DNA of 64,000 nt from Clostridiales bacterium. GTDB lineage: Bacteria > Bacillota > Clostridia > Saccharofermentanales > Saccharofermentanaceae. The notes under the pieces are model-generated. The model did not search any database. It saw only the letters and a program-made list of their open reading frames with translations, and was not told where the DNA came from. The stretch is from positions 62,001 through 126,000 of the forward strand of contig JAFZKB010000027.1 in assembly GCA_017551865.1 (NCBI GenBank), written 5' to 3'. How positions within the stretch are numbered: position 1 is the first letter of the stretch; each line of letters starts with the position of its first letter. The position numbers were made by a program, and so were the translations under genes. Of the stretch, positions 33,849 through 42,260 are shown piece after piece.

Positions 33849-35198
33849 ATGAAAGTTACTAAGTTCGGTGGTTCTTCCCTGGCAGACGCCACTCAAATCA
33901 AGAAGGTCTGCGATATTCTTTTAAGCGATCCGGAAAGACGCGTGATCGTCGTTTCCGCTCCGGGTAAGCGTTTCTCATCCGACATCAAGGTGACGGATCT
34001 TTTGATCGCGCTTGCAGATGCCAAGATCGCAGGTAAAGACGGTGCGAAAGAACTTCAGGCAGTTCTCGACCGTTTCGCTTCCATCTGTGATGAGCTTGAG
34101 ATCCCTGAGGTCATGGAATCCATCAAGGAAAACATCGAAGAGTCTGTAAACCAGCCGGTCAAGGATGCTTCCCGCTTCATGGATGCGACCAAGGCGCTCG
34201 GTGAAGACAGCTGTGCCCGTCTGGTAGCGACCTACCTCACAAAGACAGGACATAAGGCTACCTACTGCAATCCGAAGGTCGCCGGTCTTCTTCTGGAGAC
34301 CGAAGTCGGCGGTCATGTAAAGGTACTTCCGGAGTCCTACGATAATCTGGCGGATCTTTCGAGACTTCGTGAAATCTGTGTATTCCCGGGATTCTTCGGC
34401 TATTCCGAAGACGGAGAGATCATCACCTTTTCCCGTGGCGGTTCCGATATCACCGGTGCGATCCTTGCGGCCGCACTTCACGCTACTGTTTACGAGAACT
34501 GGACTGACGTAGATAACGTATATGCCGTAAACCCGAACCTCGTACAGAATCCGTTCCCGGTAACTGAGATCACCTACGATGAGATGCGAGAGCTCGCATA
34601 TGCCGGTTTCTCCGTACTTCACGAAGAAGCCCTCTACCCTGCTTTCGTCCGCGGCATTCCGGTAAACATCCGCAATACGAATCATCCGGATGCAAAGGGC
34701 ACCATGATCGTCAGCAAGCGCACACATTACGATTCTCTCGTAACAGGTATTGCCGGTGAAAAGGGTTTCTGTGCCCTGAACATGAGCAAGTACCTCATGA
34801 ACCGCGAAGTCGGTTTCCTCGTTAAGGTACTCTCGATCATCGCAGACGAAGGTCTCTCGATCGAGCATATCCCTTCCGGTATCGATTCCGTCTCTATTAT
34901 ACTGAGAGCCGCGGACTTCACTCCGGAGAAGGAACGCCGTATCGTGCAACGCATCAGCCTTGAGTTGAACGTGGACAATATCTCTGTCAACCGTGATCTC
35001 GCGATCGTCATGATCGTCGGTGAAGCGATGGCAAACACCGTTGGTACTACTGCCCGTGCTGCTACTGCCCTTTCCAAGGCCGGTATCAACTTAGAGCTCA
35101 TCAACCAGGGTGCTTCCGAGATCTCCGTTATGTTCGGTGTTCGTGAAGAATACTGCTCCTACGCAGTAAGGACCCTCTATAAAGAGTTCTTCAGCTAA
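33849..35198 (+). CDS. lysC: Aspartate kinase
   Basis: Aspartate kinase phosphorylates aspartate, the first step toward lysine, methionine and threonine. The 449-residue monofunctional enzyme starts MKVTKFGGSSLADATQ, the family KFGGSS motif. It has FSRGGSDITGAILA and ENWTDVDNVY in the catalytic core. Two C-terminal ACT domains (KVLSIIADEGLSIEHIPSGI, and ATALSKAGINLELINQGASE) would carry feedback control. There is no homoserine dehydrogenase fusion and no internal start pattern of the alpha/beta type. It is monocistronic and ends at a strong two-way terminator. dapA and dapB of the same pathway lie about 12 kb away. Confidence 0.94.
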   Translation: MKVTKFGGSSLADATQIKKVCDILLSDPERRVIVVSAPGKRFSSDIKVTDLLIALADAKIAGKDGAKELQAVLDRFASICDELEIPEVMESIKENIEESVNQPVKDASRFMDATKALGEDSCARLVATYLTKTGHKATYCNPKVAGLLLETEVGGHVKVLPESYDNLADLSRLREICVFPGFFGYSEDGEIITFSRGGSDITGAILAAALHATVYENWTDVDNVYAVNPNLVQNPFPVTEITYDEMRELAYAGFSVLHEEALYPAFVRGIPVNIRNTNHPDAKGTMIVSKRTHYDSLVTGIAGEKGFCALNMSKYLMNREVGFLVKVLSIIADEGLSIEHIPSGIDSVSIILRAADFTPEKERRIVQRISLELNVDNISVNRDLAIVMIVGEAMANTVGTTARAATALSKAGINLELINQGASEISVMFGVREEYCSYAVRTLYKEFFS

Positions 35199-35216
35199 GA
35201 TCAGTTTATTGAAAAT

Positions 35217-35272
35217 CAAAAACTCTCCTGCAGCGTGTCATTTTCTTTACGCCCGCCACAGGAGAGTTTTCT
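35217..35272. terminator. bidirectional rho-independent terminator
   Basis: Perfect 12-bp arms AAAACTCTCCTG and CAGGAGAGTTTT enclose a 28-base loop with a small inner GCGT/ACGC stem. It lies between the converging stops of the aspartate kinase gene and the lipoprotein gene, and T-runs are present on both strands. Confidence 0.88.
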
Positions 35273-35291
35273 ATTCCCAATTACTACTTGA

Positions 35292-37571
35292 TCAGGCTGA
35301 AGCTTTTTTCTCCTTCAGCATAAGATTCAATCTGTTTTCAATAACAGATATCACCTCATCCAGTGTTTTCTGCCCCTCAAAGAATGCGGGCAGTTCCTCA
35401 TTCACAATAACAATTACCGAAGAATCAAGATCCGGGACCACGACAGCATCGGAGATCTGCTCGATAAACCGGTCCACAATACCCTCAGGGACCGCCTCTC
35501 CGTAAGCATTTGCAGAAGGATTCAGGTTATACTCATCCAGTCTTTCTTTAAAGACTTCTTTTTGCGCACTTTTCAAGACCGGGATGCATCCGGTAGATTT
35601 CTGAACATCCGAAGAAAGCATTTTCATAACAAACTCCCATGCCCCATCCACAAGTACACTGCAGCTTGTAATACCGATGCCCCAGCCACAAATGCTCTCT
35701 GCATGACCATCAGATGTCGGCATGCCGATGATCGAAAAGCGCTCATAATAGGGCCCGCAGTAGAACAGATAATTGTCAAAGTCAAAGTTGCCTACCGCCT
35801 GAATGGGGGAAAGTCTCCATTCTGAGGTCAACGTATGCTGATTCTTCTGTACGATAGACTTTACAAATTCAGCTGTTTTTCTAAAGTTACCGGATGAAAG
35901 GTCGATCTTCCCTTCAGATCCGTATGAGAAGCAGTCTGAATCAAACATCAGATATCTCATGAGGGAAAGTCCATCATCGCCTAATAGATCAAGAGCATCT
36001 TTTCCATTATTCTTCTCCTCTATGATGCGGTCATACTCTTCATATGTCAGACCTTTCTCACCTTCAGGCACATAATCATTATTGATCAGAATGCAGTTAC
36101 ATAAGAAGGTATAATCAAGGCGATATATCTTCCCGTCACGGCCGTTCGGCTGCTTGATAAAATCCATATAACTTCCATCGTTAAGGACCGCTTCAGATCC
36201 GATCCGGGAAGTCAGGTCGATCAGGTATTCCGATGAATTCAATTGGGCCATATCGTATGAGTAAAAGACCAGATCCGGACCATTTCCGTCCCGAATATCC
36301 GACATAAGTGTCGTTACTGCATCTGCAGCATACACATCCCGAAGGGAACCATTCTCCTCGAGTTCAGAAGTCCCGTTTTTCGATGTCTGGATATCATAGT
36401 ACTTCGGATCCATCTCAATGAAGTATTTTTCAGATTCTCTGTTGAATGCATTTACCGCAGCATAATCAGATGTCAGAACATCCTCAAAATAAGCCGCTCT
36501 GAGTATCTTTCTTCCGGCATTCGGGTTCGTCTCCGCTTTGGCCAGACGGATCAGACTGACGCCCATATCAAAACTGCCTCTATCACAGATTACTACAGCA
36601 TCGTTATCTGACCATACTATTTGCATATTATAGAGCATTCCATTCAGATACGAAGCGGAAAGATCCAGAAGTTCGTTATCCGTTCCTGTATTCACATCGA
36701 ACTTACAAATTTTGTTATAGTCTTCGACTGTAAAGATCCCACAATCTTCCACAAAACTCGGGTCCGAATCGGAAAGGCCCATATCCTTTTTCGTAAGATC
36801 GAATGTATCCAGATTCAGCTTGCAGTAAATCTTGGCCGCTTTCCCGTTATCCTGACCATCTGCACAGAAAACTATGTCATTTCCATCCTTCATCACATCG
36901 GAGATATAGCTAAGCTGAAAGGTATTTCCAAAAGAAGGAATATAGAATCGCGGATCCTTTCCATCATCCACACGGATCTCGTAGGATTGACCATCATTTG
37001 AGTCTGTTTCCAGAAGATATACGAGTTTGTCGCCGACGCCGGTCACTGATCGGATCTGCGGGACGGAACCGTTTTTCGAGCGCACATCGATCTTCACAGG
37101 ATCCTTAACTGTCCCCTGTTCGAAATCGATCTCATAGCTATAGAGAAAATAAGATTCAGCATCCTCATCGTAATGATTCACAATGCTGTAGTATTTATCT
37201 TTCAATTTATAAACAGTCTGAAAGTCATCATCCATTCCCAGGCAATCGACAAAATCGATCTTGCCAAGGCACTTCCCATCATACGAATAGCGCATCAGGA
37301 GCTGTGTATACATCTTTTTCTGACAATAGACTTCAAACTCAAACACAACAGAATCTTTGTCCGCCAAACATATATGGTCCACCATAGATGTCACCTTATC
37401 GTTAATGGCCTGACTGATCACATCATCATTGATGTTTGTGACCTGATCATTCCACCAGATACTGTCTTTGGCAACAGTTTTTACATTTGACTTAGCGGAC
37501 TTTTTTGTACTGCAGGACGTCATGGATAACAGAAATGCCGCAGTCATAAGCATACAAAGCGCTTTTTTCAT
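35292..37571 (-). CDS. Lipoprotein with C-terminal solute-binding-like domain
   Basis: This 759-residue paralogue of the gene at 20615-22897 has a signal peptide ending at a lipobox-like LSMTSC (Cys near 20). An N-terminal beta-rich half of about 45-350 could be a propeller. The C-terminal type 1 solute-binding-like half has AVNAFNRESEKYFIEMDPKY, DIRDGNGPDLVFYSYDMAQL and VDGAWEFVMKMLSSDVQKST. It ends QKTLDEVISVIENRLNLMLK, matching its paralogue. The ATG follows GAGGT by 9 bases. No transport permease or ATPase is adjacent, so an orphan binding or sensing role is more likely than sugar uptake, though a distant transporter cannot be ruled out. Confidence 0.8.
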   Translation of the reverse strand: MKKALCMLMTAAFLLSMTSCSTKKSAKSNVKTVAKDSIWWNDQVTNINDDVISQAINDKVTSMVDHICLADKDSVVFEFEVYCQKKMYTQLLMRYSYDGKCLGKIDFVDCLGMDDDFQTVYKLKDKYYSIVNHYDEDAESYFLYSYEIDFEQGTVKDPVKIDVRSKNGSVPQIRSVTGVGDKLVYLLETDSNDGQSYEIRVDDGKDPRFYIPSFGNTFQLSYISDVMKDGNDIVFCADGQDNGKAAKIYCKLNLDTFDLTKKDMGLSDSDPSFVEDCGIFTVEDYNKICKFDVNTGTDNELLDLSASYLNGMLYNMQIVWSDNDAVVICDRGSFDMGVSLIRLAKAETNPNAGRKILRAAYFEDVLTSDYAAVNAFNRESEKYFIEMDPKYYDIQTSKNGTSELEENGSLRDVYAADAVTTLMSDIRDGNGPDLVFYSYDMAQLNSSEYLIDLTSRIGSEAVLNDGSYMDFIKQPNGRDGKIYRLDYTFLCNCILINNDYVPEGEKGLTYEEYDRIIEEKNNGKDALDLLGDDGLSLMRYLMFDSDCFSYGSEGKIDLSSGNFRKTAEFVKSIVQKNQHTLTSEWRLSPIQAVGNFDFDNYLFYCGPYYERFSIIGMPTSDGHAESICGWGIGITSCSVLVDGAWEFVMKMLSSDVQKSTGCIPVLKSAQKEVFKERLDEYNLNPSANAYGEAVPEGIVDRFIEQISDAVVVPDLDSSVIVIVNEELPAFFEGQKTLDEVISVIENRLNLMLKEKKASA

Positions 37572-37724
37572 AGACCCAATACCTCATTCCAACCTGTAAG
37601 ACTACGCTTACTAATTAATTTGACACAGATTACTTTGCCATCAAAGTTAGAATATCAAAAACTCAAATCGGAAATCTTACACATTAGTCATATAGAGAGG
37701 CATTTTGAAAAAGTCTGCAGATAG

Positions 37725-37761
37725 CATAAAAAATGGCGGTCTGCTTTATGCAAACCGCCAT
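37725..37761 (-). terminator. rho-independent terminator after the DUF4867 gene
   Basis: On the minus strand the arms ATGGCGGTTTGC and GCAGACCGCCAT (one mismatch) enclose a five-base loop and are followed by TTTTTTA. It is 25 bases after the stop at 37786. The rest of 37572-37724 holds the leader of the lipoprotein gene, with no clear promoter. Confidence 0.9.
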
Positions 37762-37785
37762 ATAAATCTATTCGGTTATACTCGA

Positions 37786-38421
37786 TCAGATCAGATCAGC
37801 GATATCGATATTCACGCCGGTCAGACCAACATAAGCGCCACTCTTCGCTTCAGAGGATTCCTCATGAGCCAGGAGCCACTTATTGCAGGCAGTCATCCAC
37901 TTATCTTCCTCGTTGATCGGTGTAAGTGCAGGAACGGCACCATTTGTACCCTTCGGCAGAACGATTACTACCTTAAATCCATCACCTTTCTTTGCAGAAC
38001 ACGGAGCATAGTGGAGAGATGTCTCATAGACTTCAACTACCTGTCCTTTTTCTGCCTTAAAAGCCATGACCTTCGATGTGTCGAGCTTGCCGTCAACGAT
38101 ATCATCAGCCTTGGCAAGGAGAAGGATAAAATCGGTCGAGCCGATGTTCAGTTCGCTATCTCTGTGATACTCGAGGCAGTTGAGCTTCGTGTTATGGCCG
38201 TTGCAGTAGCCGAGCTGGATCGGCATTCCGCCGTATGCGTTATTCTGAAGTACGCCGAAAGCATCTGTGTACTCGAGATCTGCGCAGCTCATTACATAAT
38301 CAACACCTTCCGGAAGAGGTGTCTTCTCATCGAGAGCCTTCAGAAGAGCTGTCGTGTCATAACCAGTAAGCACCTTGCCATACGGGGCGAATTCTTTATC
38401 GAGAACGCTGTAAATCTTCAT
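37786..38421 (-). CDS. DUF4867 family protein
   Basis: The 211-residue cytoplasmic protein begins MKIYSVLDKEFAPYGKVLTG. The visible motifs (MPIQLGYCNGHNTKLNCLEY, HRDSELNIGSTDFILLL and VYETSLHYAPCSAK) recall the DUF4867 family, whose sequences suggest a cupin-like fold with possible metal ligands His and Glu. The family has been linked to sugar metabolism loci, but the function is not established. The start follows AAGGAGG at good spacing. It lies after the O-acetylhomoserine sulfhydrylase-like gene, separated by 110 bases of inverted repeats, and ends at a strong terminator. Confidence 0.75.
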   Translation of the reverse strand: MKIYSVLDKEFAPYGKVLTGYDTTALLKALDEKTPLPEGVDYVMSCADLEYTDAFGVLQNNAYGGMPIQLGYCNGHNTKLNCLEYHRDSELNIGSTDFILLLAKADDIVDGKLDTSKVMAFKAEKGQVVEVYETSLHYAPCSAKKGDGFKVVIVLPKGTNGAVPALTPINEEDKWMTACNKWLLAHEESSEAKSGAYVGLTGVNIDIADLI

Positions 38422-38445
38422 GTCTTGATCCTCCTTAAGGAAAAT

Positions 38446-38484
38446 ATTTACGCTCCTTCTATTTTACATAAAAGGAGCGTAAAT
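38446..38484. repeat. 13-bp perfect inverted repeat with 13-base spacer
   Basis: The arms ATTTACGCTCCTT (38446-38458) and AAGGAGCGTAAAT (38472-38484) can form a stem upstream of the DUF4867 ribosome site. On the minus strand the stem is followed by ATTTTCC, a weak T-run, so it may terminate the upstream gene. It may instead be a protein-binding site. Confidence 0.7.
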
Positions 38485-38497
38485 GGAAATGCTTTTT

Positions 38498-38511
38498 CGA
38501 AATCGATTTCG
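38498..38511. repeat. 14-bp perfect palindrome
   Basis: CGAAATCGATTTCG lies between the PLP enzyme stop and the 13-bp inverted repeat. It adjoins a smaller GGTAT/ATACC pair (38511-38525). It could be an operator for a dimeric regulator. Confidence 0.5.
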
Positions 38512-38531
38512 GTATTTTCCATACCGCGATA

Positions 38532-39815
38532 TCAGACGTTTGCGAGTGCCTGCTCGATATCCGCGATGATGTCTTCCTTGTTCTCGATACCTGTGGAGAA
38601 ACGGATGAGATCCGGGCTTACGCCTGCAGCCTTGAGTTCTTCATCGTTCATCTGACGGTGTGTATGGGAAGCCGGGTGCAGCACGCATGTTCTGCAGTCA
38701 GCCACGTGTGTGCAGATCGCAGCAAGCTTTAAGGAATCCATGAACTTGATGCAGGCTTCTCTTCCACCCTTTACACCAAAAGAAAGAACGCCGCATGTGC
38801 CATTCGGGCAGTACTTCTTTGCTTTTTCGTATTCCTTATCACCAGGAAGGCCCGGGAAAGATACCCATGCGATCTTCGGGTGGTTCTGGAGATACTCGGC
38901 GACCGCCTGAGCATTCTCACAATGACGAGGCATACGAAGATGTAAAGTCTCGAGACCGAGGTTCAGAAGGAATGCATTCATCGGGCCCGGAATGGAACCG
39001 AGGTCACGCATGAGCTGGGCAACCGCCTTCATGATGAAAGCGGACTTACCGAAGCGTCCTGTGTAAGATACACCGTGGTAGGTCTCATCCGGCTCTACAA
39101 GTCCGGCGAATCTATCCGGATACTTGGTCCAGTCGAATGTTCCGGCATCTACGATACAGCCGCCAACAGAGGTGGCATGACCATCCATGTACTTCGTCGT
39201 AGAGTGGATAACGATATCGGCACCCCACTCGATCGGACGGCAGTTGATCGGTGTGGCAAATGTATTATCGATCATGAACGGAAGGCCGTTCTTATGAGCT
39301 GTCTTGGCGAATGTCTCGATATCGAGAACATTGAGCGCCGGGTTAGCGATCGTCTCACCGAAAACAAGCTTCGTATTCGGCTGGATCGCAGCTTCGATCT
39401 CCGCCTCAGTTGCATCCGGAGAAACGAAAGTCGCATCGATACCCATCTTCTTGATGGTGTGGGCGAAGAGATTATAGGTTCCGCCGTAAAGCGCGGAAGA
39501 ACAAACGATATGGTCCCCTGCGGAGCAGAGATTAAAGATGGAATAGAAGTTTGCCGCCTGACCGGAAGAAGTCAGCATCGCAGCAACACCGCCCTCGAGC
39601 ATGCAGATCTTCGCAGCCACGAGGTCGCTTGTCGGGTTCGCAAGTCTTGTATAGAAATAACCGCTTTCCTCAAGATCGAAAAGACGACCCATCTGTTCGG
39701 TCGTGGAATACTTCCATGTGGTGCTCTGGACGATCGGCATGACGCGCGATTCACCATTTTTCGGCTGATATGCACCCTGTACGCAATTCGTCTCTATACT
39801 AAACTTATTATCCAT
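38532..39815 (-). CDS. O-acetylhomoserine sulfhydrylase-type PLP enzyme (MetY-like)
   Basis: A Cys/Met-metabolism PLP enzyme of 427 residues. It probably makes homocysteine from O-acetylhomoserine and sulfide. Seen are YTRLANPTSDLVAAKI, MLTSSGQAANFY, the PLP-Lys motif IHSTTKYMDGHATSVGG and the C-terminal HPASHTHRQMNDEEL with RFSTGIEN. The long form with HTHRQM resembles MetY and methionine gamma-lyases, so the reaction is not certain. The ATG at 39815 follows AAGGAGG, and an upstream in-frame ATG at 39839 is too early for that site. A strong promoter lies 50 bases upstream. No SAM riboswitch or T-box fits in the short leader. Confidence 0.87.
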   Translation of the reverse strand: MDNKFSIETNCVQGAYQPKNGESRVMPIVQSTTWKYSTTEQMGRLFDLEESGYFYTRLANPTSDLVAAKICMLEGGVAAMLTSSGQAANFYSIFNLCSAGDHIVCSSALYGGTYNLFAHTIKKMGIDATFVSPDATEAEIEAAIQPNTKLVFGETIANPALNVLDIETFAKTAHKNGLPFMIDNTFATPINCRPIEWGADIVIHSTTKYMDGHATSVGGCIVDAGTFDWTKYPDRFAGLVEPDETYHGVSYTGRFGKSAFIMKAVAQLMRDLGSIPGPMNAFLLNLGLETLHLRMPRHCENAQAVAEYLQNHPKIAWVSFPGLPGDKEYEKAKKYCPNGTCGVLSFGVKGGREACIKFMDSLKLAAICTHVADCRTCVLHPASHTHRQMNDEELKAAGVSPDLIRFSTGIENKEDIIADIEQALANV

Positions 39816-39862
39816 TTTCATTCCTCCTTGAAACCTCACAAGTTTCTTTCGTAACAGACTAA

Positions 39863-39890
39863 ATTATAGCACAAACTCCTGTCGTCACAA
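39863..39890 (-). promoter_or_regulatory. promoter of the MetY-like gene
   Basis: On the minus strand TTGTGA is followed by 16 bases and a perfect TATAAT with an extended -10 (TGC before it). Confidence 0.65.
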
Positions 39891-39908
39891 TATAAATACA
39901 TAAGGGAG

Positions 39909-39945
39909 GAAAAGAAAAAAGACTGTCTCTTCCGAAACAGTCTTT
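39909..39945 (-). terminator. rho-independent terminator of tRNA-Lys
   Basis: On the minus strand GACTGT and ACAGTC arms, extended by inner weak pairs around a GGAA loop, are followed by TTTTTTCTTTT. It starts 3 bases after the tRNA CCA end. Confidence 0.85.
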
Positions 39946-39947
39946 CA

Positions 39948-40023
39948 TGGTGCACCTTCAGGGACTCGAACCCTGGGCCCACTGATTAAGAGTCAGTTGC
40001 TCTACCAACTGAGCTAAAGGTAC
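39948..40023 (-). tRNA. tRNA-Lys (CTT)
   Basis: A 76-base tRNA with the acceptor stem GTACCTT/AAGGTGC, the D arm TAGCTCAGTTGGTAGAGCA, the anticodon loop CTCTTAA (anticodon CTT, reads AAG) and the T arm CAGGGTTCGAGTCCCTG. The 3' CCA is encoded. It stands alone with its own consensus promoter and terminator. Confidence 0.97.
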
Positions 40024-40065
40024 ATACTTCGCAATCAAGGATATTTCCTTCAGCGAACGTTGATT

Positions 40066-40094
40066 ATTATAACGATGAAAAATGACTCTGTCAA
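40066..40094 (-). promoter_or_regulatory. consensus promoter of tRNA-Lys
   Basis: A perfect TTGACA, 17 bases and a perfect TATAAT on the minus strand, about 36 bases before the mature tRNA end. Confidence 0.85.
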
Positions 40095-40115
40095 CACATT
40101 TTTTCAGTTTCTAGC

Positions 40116-40997
40116 CTACTGGTTTGAAAGAATTTCATTTTTCTTCGTAAGAAGGACGTTATCCAGCTGCTCCTGAGAGATCGTTCCCTCCTCAATAAGG
40201 GCTTTTCCGCTGTTTTGGATCATGTAATAAAGGGAAATATCGTCGATATACCCGATCCGAAACATAAAGTGATCCAGTGCGCAGTATCTGACAAATTCCG
40301 GTGTCTTCGTGACCAGCCAGTTCCCTTCCCCGTTATCGTGAAAACGGAACGTGCCAACAACCTCAACAGTTTCGGTAAATTCTTCATCCGTAATACGTCG
40401 GAGAGCTTCCAAAATGACATCGTTCTTAAATTTCTGATAGCCTTCTGCAGCTTCCTCAGAGGAATAATCTTCACAAAGAAGCTTTACCCATTCTTTTGCT
40501 ACTTCACTCATGAACTCCTTATCCTCAAGGACGGTGTCCACACATGCGCGCACATCCGGGATCTTGACGGAAATATTCAGATCATAGTTGGAATTATCCG
40601 AAGTGATCATCGACCCGTAAGAGTAGGAAATCTCTTTAAACACCGTCGAAAAGACCTGTTCATCGCAGGCATACGTAGGAGTCAGAATCTCGCTTCTTCT
40701 GTAACCAAATTTATCGGCCGCTGGCTTAACTTCACCGCTTCGAAGCACTTCAATATATTCATCTGCCATTTTCTGAAACAGACCGCTTAGGCTGGTATCT
40801 TCCGTTTCTTCTGTAGAGGAAGGATCGACCGTGGTAGTGATAACGGCGGAAGTATCTGTTGGAATATCAGATGAGAGCATGGAGGATGTCTTTGAAGGCA
40901 TGCTTCCCAGTGAGCAAGAAGACACAAAAAGCGCGACCGACATCAGAAAAGATGCGATCGCACTTGCTTTATTGATTCTTCTTCTTTCGATATCCAT
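40116..40997 (-). CDS. Putative lipoprotein of unknown function
   Basis: I do not recognise a family for this 293-residue protein. A positively charged start and hydrophobic core end at a good lipobox (ALFVSSC, Cys about 27). A Ser/Thr-rich linker of about 28-70 follows, then a helical domain with a SGLFQKMADEYIEVLRSGEV segment and a mixed domain. The C-terminus contains EEGTISQEQLDNVLLTKKNE. The mid-region (KIPDVRACVDTVLEDKEFMS) recalls DUF5105-like lipoproteins of gut Firmicutes, but this is a weak impression. ATG 40997 directly follows the purM stop, and an upstream ATG at 41024 overlaps purM. Neither has a strong ribosome site. It is probably co-transcribed with purM. Confidence 0.75.
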   Translation of the reverse strand: MDIERRRINKASAIASFLMSVALFVSSCSLGSMPSKTSSMLSSDIPTDTSAVITTTVDPSSTEETEDTSLSGLFQKMADEYIEVLRSGEVKPAADKFGYRRSEILTPTYACDEQVFSTVFKEISYSYGSMITSDNSNYDLNISVKIPDVRACVDTVLEDKEFMSEVAKEWVKLLCEDYSSEEAAEGYQKFKNDVILEALRRITDEEFTETVEVVGTFRFHDNGEGNWLVTKTPEFVRYCALDHFMFRIGYIDDISLYYMIQNSGKALIEEGTISQEQLDNVLLTKKNEILSNQ

Positions 40998-40998
40998 C

Positions 40999-42171
40999 TT
41001 AGCCGTAGATAAACTCTTCGCCATTATTGCGGATCACGACCTGATTCTCGGAGCCTTCCGGCAGAGCTTCTACGCGGCCGACGATACGGGCTTCGATATT
41101 GTACTTGCCGGCGATGTCGATGATGCCCTGAGCTACCGACTCATCGCAGTAGAATTCAATTCTGTGACCACAGTTAAATACCTGGAACATCTCCTTCATC
41201 GGGATCTCGCCGGACTCATAGATCGCCTGGAAAATCGGCGGGAACGGGAAAAGATTATCCTTAACGATACGGATATTCTTACCGAAATCACGGCACTTGG
41301 CCTGCCCGCCACCTGTGCAGTGGATGATGCCGGAGATGGACTCACGGTACTTTTCGAGAACATCACGGATGACCGGAAGGTATGTACGCGTCGGAGAAAG
41401 GATCGCCTCGGCAATGGTCTGCTCACTGTTCGGGAGCTTGTCGGAAAGACGGAACTTTCCGCAGTATACCTTATCTTCCGGGATCGTCTCGGAAACCGAT
41501 TCCGGATATTCCTTGAGGTAATCTTTGCAAAGGAGCATGTGACGAGCTGCGGTAAGGCCGTTGGAGGAAACACCGGAGTTGTAGGAATCCTCATAGGTCG
41601 CCTGACCAAAGGAAGCCACACCGACGATCACATGTCCGGGCTTGATGTTCGCTGCATTGATGACATTCTTTCGAGCCACACGCGTGACAATGGTCGAGTC
41701 AACGATCAGTGTACGGACGAGATCTCCGACATCGGCCGTCTCACCGCCGCACATGGAAAGATCGAATCCCATGTCCTGAAGTTTACCGACGATATCGTTA
41801 TAGCCTTCGATAACCGCTGCGATGCACTTACCATCGACACGGTGGGCATTTCTTCCGATCGTATTGGAAAGAGAGAGCTTCTCGATAGCGCCGACACAGG
41901 CAAGGTCATCGGTATTCATGACCAGAGAATCCTGAGCAATACCCCTGAACCACTTAAGATCACCGGTCTCGCGGTATGCGATATAGGCAACAGAAGACTT
42001 CGTGCCCGCGCCGTCCGCATGGATCGCCGTACAATACTCCGGATCTCCTGCAAGGTCTTCGATCAGTTTACAGAACGCACCCGGGAAAACGCCCTTATCC
42101 TGATTAGCGACCGCCTTCTTTACATCATCCTTCGTGGGGGAAACACCGCGACTCAAGTATGATTCTGCCAT
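40999..42171 (-). CDS. purM: Phosphoribosylformylglycinamidine cyclo-ligase (PurM), long variant
   Basis: This enzyme makes aminoimidazole ribotide in purine synthesis. At 390 residues it is longer than the usual PurM of about 345. It has AIHADGAGTKSSVAYIAYRE, MNTDDLACVGA, MCGGETADVGDLVRTLIVDS, GVASFGQATYEDSYNSGVSS and the C-terminal IIHCTGGGQAKC with FQVFNCGHRIEFY. These resemble the divergent AIR-synthase branch known from Bacteroidetes and some clostridia. The Asp/Glu metal and phosphate positions appear kept. The ATG follows GAGAGG. No other pur gene is near, which is unusual because purM normally sits in a pur operon. The activity is inferred by family only. Confidence 0.8.
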   Translation of the reverse strand: MAESYLSRGVSPTKDDVKKAVANQDKGVFPGAFCKLIEDLAGDPEYCTAIHADGAGTKSSVAYIAYRETGDLKWFRGIAQDSLVMNTDDLACVGAIEKLSLSNTIGRNAHRVDGKCIAAVIEGYNDIVGKLQDMGFDLSMCGGETADVGDLVRTLIVDSTIVTRVARKNVINAANIKPGHVIVGVASFGQATYEDSYNSGVSSNGLTAARHMLLCKDYLKEYPESVSETIPEDKVYCGKFRLSDKLPNSEQTIAEAILSPTRTYLPVIRDVLEKYRESISGIIHCTGGGQAKCRDFGKNIRIVKDNLFPFPPIFQAIYESGEIPMKEMFQVFNCGHRIEFYCDESVAQGIIDIAGKYNIEARIVGRVEALPEGSENQVVIRNNGEEFIYG

Positions 42172-42260
42172 GAATAGATCCTCTCTTTCTTTCGCGCAAA
42201 GCGCTGTGCTTATCTTCTCTCCTCAGAAACGAGGTCTCGAATTTAGTTAACATTTTCCGA

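Noticed and set aside
33975..34949. A 324-codon open frame on the minus strand
   Set aside because: It is antisense to the aspartate kinase gene, which is certain from its motifs.
39816..39862. SAM riboswitch or T-box before the MetY-like gene
   Set aside because: The predicted leader is about 40 bases with no conserved riboswitch or T-box sequence.
40831..42162. A 443-codon open frame on the plus strand
   Set aside because: It is the antisense shadow of purM and the start of the lipoprotein gene, with no start context and no family signal.
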